Positions 1 to 15,100 are shown, numbered from the stretch's first letter. The stretch: 64,000 bases of DNA from Ramazzottius varieornatus (GCA_001949185.1 BDGG01000004.1:4418554-4482553); one strand, 5' to 3'. The notes: a model not told the origin generated them from the sequence alone. Program-made: numbers and translations.

Positions 1-174
1 CTCTTCAGTCTGGTAGTTGGCTCTAAGCTGTGCTTGTTTCTCGGCTCGTTTGGTTCGTTTCATACCTGAGAGCGTTCTCAACATCTCCTTGAGAATATCT
101 TACACGGACCATTGAAAAACTTGGTGAGTTTATTTACAGGTGTTGAAGAAATGAGCGTGGAAGGATAATCAAGA
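1..174 (+). promoter_or_regulatory. 5' leader/upstream region of the nesprin gene
   Basis: No coding sequence is seen. A splice-acceptor-like tatttacag ends at 139, so the start codon at 175 may lie in a second exon that begins with a short 5' UTR. A TAA at 166-168 closes the reading frame just ahead of the start. No TATA box or other promoter element is clear, and the true transcription start may lie left of the window. Confidence 0.35.
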
Positions 175-3100
175 ATGGAGTACGACAACTACGATCGGAC
201 GATATCCCCCTCACGTCCGCGGAGTCGCCTTTCTTCCGAACTGTCCGGAGCTTCTACAGCGCAGCCTGTGGAGTGGACAGGTGACGACTGGATTAGTCGC
301 GAAGAAGAGTTCCGGGATACCATCAATGCTTTGCAGCGTAAGAACTAAGAGCTTTTGCTCCTGCTGTGGTTGGTATTCTTTTTCGAAAACTCGCGGTGAC
401 GTCACCGCGCGGGAAAACGCAGATTAAGCATAAAATAAATTCTTATAACTCAGTGATTACTTTGCAACAGCATTCACTGTTCAGAAATCAGTCAGAAGTA
501 GTCCTAAATATGCAGGTTGCTCTCTTGGCTTGCATCGTTACGCAAACCATAGACGAAAATCTCCGTGGAGCGTCTTTTCACACTGGCAGTTAGACTGCTG
601 GTTACTTTTTGGAACAGACGGTCAATCGTCCAGAGGGTGTGTCGGTTCCGCTTTTCCAAGCGGCTCGCTAGGTAATCTTTTCGGGACTGAGATCGTTTCG
701 TATGTCTGGGCATTTTTCCGTTTGGAAAGACTTTTCCTTGAGGGAAGAGATCGATGAGTTGCACGTTTGACCATGAACAAGCACCGCCTTGATCTCTTAA
801 CGAAACCGTTTCATCTTCGTGAGACTTGCACGAGCTGGTAAGCCGTAGCGTTGTTCGGCGAGGAACGATGGAGATCGACAGGTCAAATGACGACACACTT
901 GAACTGTTGCGATTATCTTTTCAACTTGTGGGTCGTTGCGTCCGCCAAGAGAGCCATCGAAAAATCCGTACAAACAACACACAGTTCTTTCTACGGCTTG
1001 AATACTTCTGCATCATCACATTCCCCAAACATAAGACGTGTTTCGCTGAGCTGTTTCTACTCAGTGTTGTGCTTTGTCATCTGTCATGTGCGCACAGCGC
1101 ATGAGAAGTTGAGATTAAGTCTTACATATTTGTCTCTTTTTCCAGATGAGCAAGAGAGAATCCAGAAAAAGACCTTCACAAACTGGATAAACTCGCATTT
1201 GGATCAAGTGAGAAATTAGTTCTTGGTACCTTTGAAAGTCGAAACAAATAAGTAAAAAAGCACAGTTATTCATTTCTGTTACATTTTAGCATCCCAAAAA
1301 GTGGGTGGTCAACGACTTATTTACGGATCTGAAAGACGGAAGGGTCTTGCTGGCCTTAATCGAAGTGATAACCGGCGATCGCCTGGTATGCCGACTTACG
1401 GGACGAGAGCTCGGCTGACGAGCTCCATAATATTTCTTTTCCAAGCGGTGCACTTTTTCAGTATTACTGGCGGGAAGTGTGCGCCACTTGAAAAATCGAT
1501 CTTGTCGTGTTTGTTTGTCGAGCTTCCATATAGCTTGTTACCGGTTACACAGTTTTTCTTAAACGCTTTGCTTTGTTTTATAGCCTGCCGAAACTTTCCG
1601 GCATTACACACGTGCACATTACTTGTCCAACGTCGAACGTGCCTTGGATTACCTACGAGATCACCAGGTACAGAAGAGCCATCTTGAAGCTGCTGAAACA
1701 GCTGAGAAATCTTTTTCTTCACGTATCTCGCCCCTTCCCCTTTTCGCGTAAATTCATCCATCCTTGTTTTTTCAGATTAAACTGGTCAACATCAACTCGT
1801 CGGAAATAGTCGATGGCAATGAGACGGTCATACTTGGCTTGATCTGGAGTATTATTTTGAACTTTCAGGTATGACATTGAGGTTGACGTTTAGAGTTGGT
1901 GCGATAGCTGTCTATGGTTTGTGTCTGTTTGATTGATGAGTGATGACTTTGGGAAACTGTCAGTAATGGCCGATTTTCTAATCTTTGACAGATTGACCAA
2001 GATCTGGCCCATCTTCGCGAGAACTTTTTGCTCAGTCCACTGCCCAGTGGTGTCCAGAGTGCTTCCAATGATGCTCGCTCACGCTCCGTTTCCCCCAGCT
2101 CCACCTCGACGAAGAAGCCCCGTTTGTCTTCTAACCATCGTGGACGCTTCCAGGCTGGTGCTTCCAAGGCCATGCTCAAGTGGTGCCAGAAGGAAATTTC
2201 CGAGTACGCCGTCGATAAATACTCTAGGAAATGGGCGAATGTACTGATTAAACCAGATCGCTTTCCAAAGTAGCGCAGATGCCCATTGTTATAGGTTGAA
2301 AGAGTGCGTCACTTGGAAAACGAATTGGTTCAGTTCATTTGCCTAGGTCTCATTTTCTAGTTCGGTAAAGGGTATGAGGCTATGAGCATCGTGATCAGCC
2401 CTCCCTGATTTCATTTGATTGTTTATGGGGTTTTTAGGATCAACGTTGTGGGTTATTGTGGTTTTTTATTTCTGCAGACGGTACGGAATACCCATCGTGA
2501 ACCTGAATAGCAGCTGGAAGAACGGCATGGCCTTCCTTGGTTTGGTCAAAGTCCTGGATCCTAGCCTGGTCAATCTCAATGATTTCGCTACTGCGTCCGC
2601 TGCTCAAAGAATGAACAGTGCCTTCAGCCTGGCGCATGAACGTCTGAACGTTCCCAGGCTGCTCGACGTTAGCGGTGAGTTATGATAGGCGCACTTGGCC
2701 GTGAAAATGGCGGCGTGATGCAATGCGCTATGACTTTGACCGTGGTGATCATACGGTTGAACGATATCTCATCTATCTTGACGGTAATTGTGCTTAGTCT
2801 GTAACATTTCATTCTTTTGAATAGATCTCGACGTGGATCGGCCGGACGAGCGTAGCATTATGACCTACATTGCGCAGTTCATCAAACGATTCCCCCAAGC
2901 CAAAGCCAACCGGCAAAAAATGGTTAGTTTAATTTGACAGCTGGCTGAACTTTCGAAAATGAGCCCTTCTGAAAATTCAAACAAAAGAATATATCTATGG
3001 TCAGTCTGCTCTGAGACGTTATGGTGAGACACAAACGTAGGTATGGGCGGTTTTTTTACAGATGATGGAGAACCTTCCGGACGTGGATGCAATCGAAGCT

Positions 3101-6100
3101 GTGGAACGCGCCCAATATGAGAGGATTCGGGACTGGTGCTCGGACAGTCTGACGCTGCTGAAGTGCATGGAGTACACCGACGATCGCCCATTTGAAGCAT
3201 ACGAGGTACATCTATGATAGCTTTGTTCAACATACTGTCTGTCTACTTAGGCCATGTTTCGATTTCAGGACTACAAAAGATTTCAGCAATTGTTTCGTTT
3301 CAACATGTCGGCATATGCGCGTTTAAAGGAACAGTTTGAGGAAGGACGTACTCTTCACATCTCGGAGACGAACATTGCTGAACTCGACAGTCTCTTTGCC
3401 AAAGTCATGTCGGAGAAACACATCTGGCATCGCCATCTATTTGAGTATGATATTATACCCGACATTTTTCCATCTACCTTCCTTCATACCCATGATCGAT
3501 TGGCTGGCTATTTTGGATGCTCATTCTGTTTCTTCTTTGGCTGCAGAGTTCTCCAAGGGCACGAAAGAAACTTCTGCGACGGATTTGATCGGATCGAGTC
3601 GGAACTGGACCAGCGAGTGTTGATTCCTCCACATCGCGGTACCAGCCTGCCGTTGAGCACACTGGAATTCCGCGTGCACAAATGCGAGGTAACTTTTTTA
3701 TGCGTTATCTTTCTTGGAATTCTGTTCCGCTGCTGTCTGCTATGACGGCGCCCTCTATTTCGTGGTAAGTATAGATGAATGTACGGTGGTGGCTTATCTC
3801 GCGCTTGATATCGTTGATACGCGGACTTCTACGACTTGGTTCGGATTATCTCGTTTATATTAGTAGTACTGAGCGTGATATTTTTGCAGGAGATGATGCG
3901 CAATCTGGAACGTTTACAAGCCGATCTGGACACTTTTCTTCGCAACGAAGAGATTAGCGAACCTTTCGCTTGGCATGATCTGCCTTCGGAAGTTAACGCG
4001 TTATCAAAGGATGTCGAGCGGCGTCTACTGGCGACCCGCTGCAAACTGCTCATTCGTCGACAGTTGACCGTGGTGGAAGAGTGGGAAAAGCGCATTGTGC
4101 GCTGGAGGGAACTGCTGCAGTCACCTGCAGATCGTGTCCGAAGTATGGAACGTGTCGGCTACGAATACGATCTGCATGTGGTGCAGGAAAGAATTTTTGA
4201 TCGCTTTCTCGACTTGTCGAAGCAACTGCAAGCTTGCTTAGAAGGCCTGCATGAGGATTCCGAGTCGGCCCAGCATCAGCGCGCAGCCTTCTTGTCCACC
4301 GCTGTCAACTCGAATCGCCGCTGGAAACGAATCGCTGAAGAGCTGCACCGCATTCGTGAAGAAGTGCGCCACTTTGCGGTGGAACAGCGACGTAAAAGCA
4401 ATGGTGAACGTGATGTTAATGGTGGCCATCGTTCAGCGCCTCGTGGTACCATCGATTTATCACCTATACCACGTCTCTCCCTGTCACCCACCTGTAAGAT
4501 TACCGCTCGAACTTTAAATTGCAGATTTTCTGAACGATTCATGCCGTAATGACTTCGCACCGTGTTTGTCCCCTTTGCAGCTCCGACGCCGCCTCAGCCG
4601 CTCTACTTCAAATCCGAGCAATGGAGCCTGTACCTTCAGATGTAAGTTTTACATTTGTTGGACTGAGTTTTCAATTAAGCTAGAAAAGACAGTCAAAATT
4701 ACTTGGAACCAGGCAAACTATTCACGTCAGTCAAGCAGAAAAATGCTACTCGTCCTAATGCACCTCGATGCGTGATATACAATGGAAGCACGTGTCTGCC
4801 TGAGTTGGGTATTGTGATAAAAGCAGAACTTGACGATAGAAAGTATCTTCGCGACGGACCGCAAGAACAATAGTTATGATCTGACGATGGATAATCTGCA
4901 ATGTTTTTTGTATCGTGTTACAGGCTTGGGGCGTTCAGTCGGTGGTTGGATCGAATGGAGCGTGATTTTGAGTCGATCGACAGAGAGAATGTCAACCGTG
5001 TGGAATATCAAGCCGGTCTACAACGCTTCCGCGTAAGTTTATACCTGGCCTCATGTGCCGGTAGAGAATCGTACGAAAATATATCAAAGAATAGCCATGC
5101 CGCATTCTTGAGGAATGCGATCGTTCAAGCCCCTGGGCATGAGAAAGCTTTTCTTCATTCAAGTACACGTACAACGGCGATAGACAAAACTTGGACGGCG
5201 CGTTATGTCTTTTGCAGGCCCTGTGCACGGAAGTTGTGGAACACAAATCGGATGGTCAAGCCATCATCGACATTTTTTATACATGCTCTGCCGACTTACC
5301 ACCCACGGTTCTGGCCGAGGAAACCAGGAAGATTAATCGCCTCATCAGGAGATACGAGTAAGTCATGCTCGAATAGCCTAAAAATGGTCTCTTCAATTGG
5401 GAGCTCGGCAAGGAATGGTTTTCCAAAGTGGCGCATATTTTGGGTTTTACTTGCTGTGCAGATGCTCCACTTGGGAAAACGAACTGAACGTATTCAGTTT
5501 GCCGAGCTCTAAGTACATTCTTCTTCCGGCTCCTTCTTTCCGGTGTTATAGTTGGTATGGAAAAACTTGGACAAAACTGCTTTGGTCTATTTGCAGTGCG
5601 TTAATTCCATCCTTGGAAGTGGTCCGTTCCGAAGTTGAACATTCGACTATCCATTCGCACCAAGTTGTTAACACGCACAAGGATATAGTTGAGCTCTTGC
5701 CAAATCGGCCAGAAAGTGCCAGTCGAGAACGGAACTTGCACGTTGTTACGCCGGCTAGAAGTGTGCACAGCCCCACCGTCTCTGTTGGTACCTCCGGCTA
5801 TGCCACACCGGAAATCGAGACAGCTCTTCTACGACGCTCCCAACCGACCACCCCTTCCGACTTGGTCAATCGCTCCCCACCATTCGCGCATAGCGTAATC
5901 TCGTAAGTCCTTCATCTCTCCTCAACACCGTAAAAATTGTGAAACAACACTAGAAAGGTCAAGACGGAAAGCAGTATTGAATTTTAATGGATCAACTTAA
6001 TTGTAACCTACGTGTTCAAATGGCGCACATTGCTAGCCAGTAACATCGCAAACATGCGCCAGTCGAGAAAGTAATGCTGCCGATTTGTTTTTGCCGAGCC

Positions 6101-9100
6101 CTTAGTTAACAACCTGTTCTGGCAGTTGGGATCAGCATTGGACGGGTGATTTAGACAGTAAAATACCGAAAACACCGAACGGCTCTCCTAGATCAAGTGA
6201 AGCCCAACTCTCAGACGATAATCTATCAATCGATGTTCTTCCAATCTTGAAAAACCGCTTCGAATGTCGTTCGAGCAGTGGGCCACTAGTGAAGATAGGA
6301 TTCCCGCACCCACGACCAAGTTGCCAGTTCTAGCGGTTTTGGGCTTTTGGCAGGTCGCACGAGGCAGCAGCGTTATTTTGATGTTAGGCTGGCTAAATCA
6401 CCTGGCCAACACTGGCTGGGATAGCAATCACGAACAGGTGTCAATGCAGAAAATCAGACGAAGAACTCATCAGTGCGAAGTTTTGTGCTGGATACAGAAT
6501 TTTTACGGCTAATTCGACCAAACTGATGATGAAATAGGCTGTTAATTTTATTGCTGACGGCAAGTATGGTTCTGTTGTTACCTTGTTGGACAATAAAAGG
6601 CAAAGGTAGAAAATACTGTGTATTAGAGTTTTTCTTGTTAAACGTACCACAGTGGAATGCATCTGATGAAAAGCGCCTCAACTTCGCCTCTGTTTATTTA
6701 CAGCAATCAGTCGTCAATAAACGAAGGCAGTCCGATCAACGAACCGGTTTACGCGCATGACATTGATATGGAAGATTCTCAACGTTCAATCAGTAAATCG
6801 CCGCGGGAAGAAAGCCAGACTTTCGTTCGCAACGTTCAAGTGCGGCACGCAGCCGAAGAAGAGCCATCGTCGTCGTCTTCTGGCATGTCCACTGTGCAGA
6901 AAGCCAGAGCCATCTTTAGTGGTCGACATGACCCGTCATCTGACGAAGAAGAGGAGATGGTCAAACGACGAAAGATGGACGTGCCTGTGGTTCCCCAACA
7001 CACTGCCCAAAGCACGACAAGACAGCGAGTTGTGCCGGTGGACATGGGCAGTTCCAGAATTTCTGCTCTCAAAAATGCCTTTGAGAATGCGCAAGAGATT
7101 GACAGCAAGATTCAGTTCAAGCCCTCTGGAACAGCCAGGTAATCTTTCAGTTACAACTGCAACGTAAAACTTGTGAAACTTTGTCCTTCTTAAGTTCATA
7201 TAACGAACGTTAATTTTAGACTGGGAGACCGGCAAGCGAATAGCGCAAGTTCGTCATCTCAAGTGGTGCACGTTTTTCAAAGGCAGGTACAATGTAAATG
7301 TGCGCTACTTGGGATAACGTTCGTATACGTTTCGTTTGCCAAATAAGTTTTATTGGAAGGTTACTTCATCAAAATCAAATAATTATTTGATCGGAGCGAT
7401 AGTACAGAACGAAAATTCTGCACCTTAATTGGCGGATTTGAATTTGCAGGAAAAGCAGGTCATCGACAAGTTCGGGGTCAAGTTCGAATTCCGACGAGGA
7501 ACGAAAGAAGCGGTCGAAAGATGATCGAAAGAAGCAGAAGACAGAGCAACAAGAAGGGACATCCTCCACGACGGTTCGAACTGTCGAGGAAGAAGGCGGA
7601 AACTCGAAGAAGCAATACCTGCGAAACATCAAGACGACGACCCTGGTCACATCCACCGAGACCAAGACAGTCAAAACTACCGTCTCTCGAAGTCCCTCAA
7701 GAGAAGCCTTGTCTGATAAGCTGTTCATTTTTACGGCTAGTCCCCAGACATCGGTGGTTGAGCCGCCACGACGAGCCTCGGTGGGGAAGGTGCAGTCACC
7801 TTTCGTTGAAAGTGACAAGAGGGGTTCTAAAGAGAGCTTACTTTCCACTTCTTCCGTCGAACCAGCAAGTACAGGGTCGCGGGTGAGAGAACTACGCGCA
7901 GGCAAAAGTCCTTCGGTGGAAGGGCTGAGTAGCGGCTCCGAAGCAGCGTCTCGGTCGGAACGGCTTCCTGTACGGACTGTGGTTGATGTGCCGGTCAAAG
8001 CCGAGAAGCCTTCATCGTTGGCACTCCGCAAGATTAGTTCCAAGACAGAGTTCGAAGAAACGACCAAGGTGGTCAAACGGACGGTTCTTTCACCCGTCTC
8101 TCCCAGCAGGGAAAAGCTCTTGCAGACAACACTTGTGGAACCGAAACCGACCGAAACTGTAGTAAGGAATGTTGACTTCGAAGATGGTGGGTTCCTTATG
8201 GTGAAAAACAACTATAGCTTGAAGTTGACTCATCGTACTTAATCTTGCAGGTATAAAGCCTGTGATCCGAGCCACTTCGGAAGAAAAGTCCAATTCATTG
8301 CCTCAGCGCGTCGTCATCACGCCTTACAGTTCCTCTTCCAAGCAAGCCTCGGAGATCCCCGAGTCTGACCGAAAAGCCAATCGCATGATCGACTTGTTCG
8401 AAAAGGGGGCCAGCAACCCTGACCTTTTTACCGAGCAGCTTCCCGAACCAACTGTGCAACGACCAACTAGTCCAGACAGACCGGTCTCCCACATCTCCGT
8501 TGCTTCGGCCTTTCCCCTGGCAAATGCCGCCACTGCGGCGCGGCCGTTGAACACTTACGAAGATGAAGATATTAAGCTGACGGAACCGGTGTCACAGCGC
8601 ATCAACCGATATAAGGTAAATAAAAGAATATTTGCCCATCTTACCCACCATTGTTTTCAGGCACAGAGTTTTGTAAAGTAGATTATAGAATAGTAGTAAA
8701 ACAAGTTTGTGATTCCAGGAAATTGTCTCATCGCCAACTACCGCCACCACTTTACCGTCGTTCGAGCCACCTCACCGTCGACCGGTCAACCCCAACTTTA
8801 ACGCCTTCGTCACGGAACGTTTCATCAAGGAAACGCAGTCACCAACCAGGGAGGAAGTTGGACGCCGCCCCACCGAAACCTCTGTACGGCCTACGGAAGT
8901 GAGCTCCCGTCAGCCAACGGAAAGCTTCGTTCGACCCAGCGAGGTGAGCTGTGCCTTTTTGGGCATCCATGTTCTCGACTACTGATACGCTGCGAATAAT
9001 ATTTCTGTTCTATATTGTTTGCATTTTAGGTTGCCTTCGATCGCGATGAGAAGAGTGCTCTGGCGGGTAGTTTCTACAACGTGCCGGTACGATCTGCCGA

Positions 9101-12100
9101 ACGAGCAGCGACACCGACACGGGCCGAAGAGAAGCTGTCTGAGAGGGTGGTCGAGACGAAGGTGACGCCAGTGGCAAAGATTGCCAAAGTCCCTTCGGAA
9201 GTATTGCAAGTTAGCAAGCAGAAAATCAAGGCCGACAAGATTCCTCACTTTTCCCCCTTGAGCGACAAACAGTTTGAGTCGAGGCTGTTTACTAAGACCG
9301 CTGCCGATAACATGTCGGAGATCGCCTCCGTCGCGCCCAGTGTCGACCAGGTTGGTGGCAAGATAAAGCTGTTTGAACGCATGCAGGGCATTGGATATGC
9401 CAAGCCAGCTGACATGCGCGAAGTCGAAATCATCTCCGGCCGCGGTGGCAACACGGTCTTTTCAGGCTCCGGTAAACCCGGGGCGCTTTCCAACTTGCTT
9501 CCTTTCGAGCGGGAAAAGAAAGCGGGCCAGAAGAGGGTGACGATTCATGAAGCATCTGCACAGAAGCGTTCGCAGAGTAACACGCCTGTCTATGACGTTC
9601 AGATGAGTCCGATCACTTCCGCAGTCCGTTCTCGTTCGACCACGCCGACCTTCTCGCGGGGCGAGGAAGTGGAAATACACCCGCCAAGAGAACGCCCTTC
9701 TTTAGACATTGAACACCGCGCTGGTCCCAGTGATAGCCAGATAGACTTCATGAATGAATTTGTGCGAGATCTGCATGAGAACAGACAGGCCAGGAGGGAT
9801 GAGCTACTGCCTGGCCAGAGGGATTGGGAAAATCGGGAAGTGCTGGAAGAGACGGTGATGGAGCGTGGTAACGATGGTCGAGTTCGACAATCAGCCAGCC
9901 CGAAGCTTCAAAGGGAGAACAGCCGAGATAACCTACAGCTGGAGTCCTTGTCGGAGCAGGTCCGAAGAGTCGATGCGGGGACGGAAGTCAAGGTCTCCTC
10001 TTGGCTGGACGACACGGTCAAGAGCCCTGAGCGACATATGGAAATGGTCGAAGGCGAAGAGACGGTCATGTTCGGCACAGATGGTCGCTTTGAAAGACAT
10101 CTAGAAGCGATGGATACACCGTCCACCGTGACGCATATCCGCGAGGTAAATTTGTACGGCCCAAGCACGAACCTCTAAAGTCATTCTTTAATCGTCACCC
10201 CATAGAAAAAGTAGTTTCAAACAGGAATTGAACAAGACGAGGCAAACAAACTTGACACGATCGTTCTTTCAACTGGCACGCATTTTCCAGCTATTAAAAC
10301 TGGAAGTATGCGCCACTCGGGAAAGCAAACTTGTCGAGTCTGATTGCTGAGGTCCCAATGTTCGCCTACAATAATGCCTTTTTGGAAGCGCAACTATGGA
10401 CCGGTTGGCAACTGATGGATATGGTGGTGGCTTTGATTTTCAGACTTACATCACGACATCAGAACCCTTCGCCGGTTCGCCAATCGCTGGTCGACAAACG
10501 GACACGTTCGTTCGAGAAACGCCACCGGGCTCGTATCGGCCCGCCGAAGCAATGAACCGGAAGGACGATGACGAAGAAGCCCAGTCGCTTACACGCGACG
10601 TCACTGAGCTCAACGAAGCACCACGATCCTTCCGTTGGAGTGCCGAAGTGGAGGAAGCCGTGCCGATCAGGACAAGGGAAGACCGCGACGTGAGACACTT
10701 CGTTGGCGTACCTGACCGCGATATCTCGGAGCTCAAAAGTGAAGTCACCGGAGGTCAGCTCTAGCTCTCGTTTGATTCATTTCTTCGAACTGTGAACGAA
10801 TTGAACAAGTTTATTTTGGAATAATAATTCTATAATTTTCCGGTGAACGCATTGTAGGTTTGAAACGGCGAGCAATAAGCCAGTCACCGGAAGAACGGTC
10901 GCCTCGCCGAAGGGGCGTCGAAAAGTACGAAGATGTTGTACGAGTGGAGCATCACTCGCCCTCTCGTGAGAGTGTCTCTCGCACCTACTCACCCAGTCCG
11001 CAGCAGGAAGCCAAGAAAGAGCCGATGCGGGAAGTGAGGCGCGACAAGTACGAAGCGGTGACGGTGCAAAGGGTGTCCAGCTCGGAACTGCTGACCGAGA
11101 CTATCCCCAGTCGGCCAGCCTCATCAGTAGAGGTGTACGAGAATGTGCAGTATCAGGTGTCTCCCAGCCCGGTGACTTACAGCGAAGTTTACGCACCGAG
11201 CAGCGGTCGTTTCCAGAGGGCCGAAAGTTCGGAGATCGCTGATCGGTCGGTGGATGGAAGGCGCATGCCCAGGGAATCTAGCGTAGAACGACTAGAAGAA
11301 ACCGTCGTCAGATCGGTGTCACCTGCCACCGTGGAAGGTAACAATGCATATTCATAGTCACAATCAATGGGTTGGCAGTCAAGGTTCGGGTTTTCCAATG
11401 TTTTGATTTTGTTTTTCAGATGTCAGGAGCCCTTCTAGCCTACGCGACATTCATCACGAGGTTGGCATGTCTGACCAGCGCATTGAAAGTTTCATCACTA
11501 GCCATCGGTCGCGACCGGAAGAAGATTCGGAAGGAGTTCGTCCTGTGTCGGCAGCTGTCTCCTTCGTCCGAGGTGAAGTTCAACCCGATGAAGGAGTAAA
11601 ACGTCCTAAAACTGAAAAGTACAAACATGAGGAAGTGTCGACCTTCCACATTCCTGAACGTGAATTCGAAGGTAATAGACGAGAGAAAAACCTTCGTCGT
11701 GCATGAAAAAATGGTATTCATACATTAATTTTTTCGCGAAATTTTGTAGTTCCGTCCATTACACCTACTTACGTCCGGGAAGTCGAGCCGGTTAGCCACG
11801 AACGCATCCATGTTCGAGAAGTGGAACCACTGGAGCGATATTTCGAACGCGTGACGGATGTCGATGCTAAAATTGGCGGTAATTTGAGTCGAATTGTAAC
11901 TGAGGGTATAAAGGTAAACAATAGCTGATAATCTTCTCTTATAGGACCGTTTTCCGGGCGCATTCACGCAAGAGAAATCGAGCCGGAATCTCATGAGAAC
12001 TTTTTCGAAGAAGTGACCAGTATTCGTCAGGAGCCGTTTCCCTCGATCGAACATCGGTCCGGTTTCTCTGACCAGGAGTTTGAGGAGGCCGTGTCACAGC

Positions 12101-15100
12101 CAGTCTTTGTCCGTGACGTCAGCGAGACAGACCTGGCTCCCAAACGCCGCAGTTCGGCTACCGTTATCGAAAACCAAGCCGCAGGTATGAATAAGACTCA
12201 TAACCGACAAGGTCATTTCTTCAAGTGCCGCGTACGATAAGCCAATAGTTTCGGAAACCTGCGCCACTTGGGAAAACGATCTTGCCGTTTTTGTTATCTA
12301 GGTTTCCAAGTAAATATAACGACCTTTCAGGCTTCGTGGCCAAACATCGACCGATGGTTTTTCCAGGTGGCGACACCACCACTACCACAGTAGCTGCCGT
12401 ACCGGAACAGCAATATCCCTGGCAGACAGCTACGACAACAAGCCCCACGGTTGTTCGGGAGGAAGAAACAGTCCAAACCGGAGATGTGCCAACTCGCGCT
12501 ATCAACGTTCCCGTCTTTTCAGAGACAGTTCTTCTGGAACCATCAACCAGCCGACGTAGGCAAGAAGCTTCTACCAGCAGTAGCTCCGAAGGTGTGACAA
12601 GCGAGATGACACCGAAAGAACGAAAGAAGTCTGGCGGCTTCCTGGGCTTGTTCAGTGGCAGTAAGAAAGAAAAGTCGGTCAAGACAGAAACCATTAAAAG
12701 CTCCAGCTCCAAGACCACGGAAGTCTCAATCTCCCAGGCTGCATCGGTAGCAAGTAGACTCTCGGTTACAGATGAACCAAGTGACATGCCAACACAGACT
12801 TTTGTGAGAATCGATGATGGGGCTACCGAGAATAAGTTTAGGGCGGAAGGTGACACTGTCTCAGACTTGCTCTACAAGCCAGAGTTTGTCGAAGACCCAA
12901 CCGAAGAAAGGTTGCGAGAAATGCGGTATGGACGAAAGGTCCCCGAAAGCGTCACGCCATTAGCGCGACCTACGCAGACCGTCGTTCATCACGTGGCCCA
13001 ACCAGATCGTGAAGCGGAAGAATACTTATCCATGCGAGAAAGAAGTGACTTCATCCCTGAACGGCATTTGGAGCAAGTAGAAAGCGAAACAATGGAAGTC
13101 ACTCGTTTCGAACCGCATCTGGAAACCACCGAGCCCGACCTGTTGGCCAGGTCTCCCTCTCGTCAAATAACGCAGTCGCCCAGCTTCATACCCTTTGAAC
13201 AGTCCACCACGACATCTACCACCACCACCAAGAAAGTGCCGTCGAAGAAGCCGCTGAAGGTCAAGAAGAGCACGGAAACCTCGGTAACATCGCGCAAGTC
13301 CACACCTTCGCCGGTGGCTGGAAATGTCGAGATCTTTGAGGAAACTGTTAGTCAAGAACGACCATCGTTCTCACCAGAAAGACAGGAAAGCGTTTACTCG
13401 GAATACGCCGGGATACCACGACGACCAGTGGAATCAGTCGTTCATCCAGTCGACTTTTCCGATCGCGATATCGAGACCGTCATTGCCACGCATCGCCCTG
13501 AACCTTTTCGAAGCTTCCGCGAGGTAACATACACAAAGTATTATACATTCTATTCCAGAATAGGAGCTCGGAAAACAAACTCGACCAGAGTGGTTTTTCT
13601 GATTGGTACACGGGCTTAGCCTATAACGTCGAGGGCTTGCTCCACTTGGGAACATAATCTGGCGCAGTTTGCTGGCTTAGCTCCAGAATACTCTTAGTCT
13701 TTAAAATTGGCTGTTTTCTCCCGCGTTTTGATTTCTATAACCCGCACAAATTCTGTTATGGTGGTATCGATACCTAGATTTCCGGGAAGCCGGTTAACCT
13801 AGTGTGTCAGATGGAAGACAGCTCCCGTTAAAATGATGCTACTTTTCCCAGGGGTCCGTGCCCTCTCGAGAGTTGCGTGAAGAGACTGTGGTTGAACAAC
13901 GGCCTCGAGTGGAATCTCCTTTACTGAAAGAGCTGCTTCTTCAGAAGAGCGTGGAGGAAGAACGGGAGGTACCACGAGACAGACCGGAAGGAGTGGCGCA
14001 CCGGGTTGGACCGCGAGACACGGCTATCCCTGGCTTGGTGCCGGACCGAAGAGAGAACGTCGAGGAAACAGTAATGGATGAGTGGACCATGAAGGAGGTT
14101 GTACCTGAACGACATTTGGAGCAGCAGCAGACAGTAACGACCACCATACCTCGCTTCGAACCACATATGGAAGCCAGCGAAATGGATGTGCGCGTACGTC
14201 CAACCCAAGAAGGTACAAAATTTAATGAAAAACAAATTAAGCTTTAATAATTGGCTGGTCTTAGCTATAGTGTTATGTTTTGTTAGATGTGACCGCCGAG
14301 GAAGAAGCACGTATCCGTGCGCTAAGAGCCAAGCCGGAAGCACCTGCACGCAGACCTAGCGTCGAAGCGTTTGCCTCCAACATCAGCACTGTCACTACGG
14401 TCCAGACAACTAGCGAAAGTCCAAAGAAAGAAAAGAAGAAGGGCTCCATCTTTGGCATGTTCAAGTCAGGTAAAAAGGAAAGTCGCTCAGAGACCTCTTC
14501 CGTCACTTCCACCGTCGTCCGACAAGAAGATGTTCAGCATCCATCACAGACTGCGACTTACGTTCGTCAAGTCGAAGAACCATTTATGGTGGAACCCAAT
14601 CGGTATGGGGAGGAAGAACAGGTGATCAGAGAACGCCCGGCTGATGTCGAACATCGAAGTGGCCTGTCCGACATGACTGTCGCCAACTCCATTCCTTCTG
14701 AGCAGTTCATTGAAGAGACTGTGGTGCAAAGCCAAGTGGAGAGCAAGCCCAGAGTCAAACCTCGAACCAAGTCACCTCGACAGACGGCAGAAACCTTCTC
14801 GGAGGCGGTGATGGTCGTAAAGGAGTTCGATGAAGGGCAGCTGCAGCCTAAACCGGCTGAAACTTACGTCCGTTACGAAGAACCGGAAGATAGCGCGATG
14901 GTTTACGAGGAAGAAATTGTTCCTCGAGAAAGGCCGCCTGACACTATTCAGCATCGTGTCACCATCAAAGACGACTATGTCGAAACTATGAACTTGCCAG
15001 CACGCAGCAGTGAGCAAATGGAAGAAGTGGTCAAGGTCGAAAGAACCCCCAAAACGGTTGAATCCACGGTTAGCATTTATTTTTTCTCACTTGACCCCAT

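Larger units (their letters stand above)
1146..2922 (+). other. Tandem calponin-homology (CH) actin-binding domain of the nesprin
   Basis: Exons 2-8 encode residues of about 55-335. CH1 shows the nesprin-like opening [12 protein letters not shown], then [35 protein letters not shown] and [14 protein letters not shown]2 shows [12 protein letters not shown], then [38 protein letters not shown] and [10 protein letters not shown]. These match the type-1 plus type-2 CH pair of SYNE/MSP-300/ANC-1 more closely than that of plakins or filamins, for example in the DVD-PDE-SIMTY segment. A Ser/Arg-rich linker of about 40 residues between CH1 and CH2 (exon 6, SRSVSPSS) is also a nesprin trait. Role: binds F-actin. 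The CH2 junction (donor after 2203) was picked because it alone keeps phase and gives ISE-RYG. Confidence 0.92.
5597..8943 (+). other. Ser/Thr/Pro-rich disordered region of the nesprin (exons 16-20)
   Basis: Residues of about 795-1483. There is no recognisable fold. Runs of Ser (EEPSSSSSG), acidic stretches (SSDEEEEM), basic stretches ([12 protein letters not shown]) and many S-P/T-P pairs ([23 protein letters not shown]) point to a flexible, heavily phosphorylated segment. Exon 17 carries [13 protein letters not shown], one of the few short helix-like pieces. Codon choice and splice signals match the flanking exons, so this is not a foreign insert. Confidence 0.7.

Noticed and set aside
7375-8211. 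Long minus-strand open frame (278 aa) opposite nesprin exon 18
   Set aside because: The plus strand carries the in-phase nesprin exon; the minus frame is Ser/Val-rich with no domain, a mirror of biased codons.
12221-12856. Long minus-strand open frame (211 aa) opposite nesprin exon 27
   Set aside because: Same reason: a shadow of Ser/Thr/Glu-rich coding sequence, no family match.
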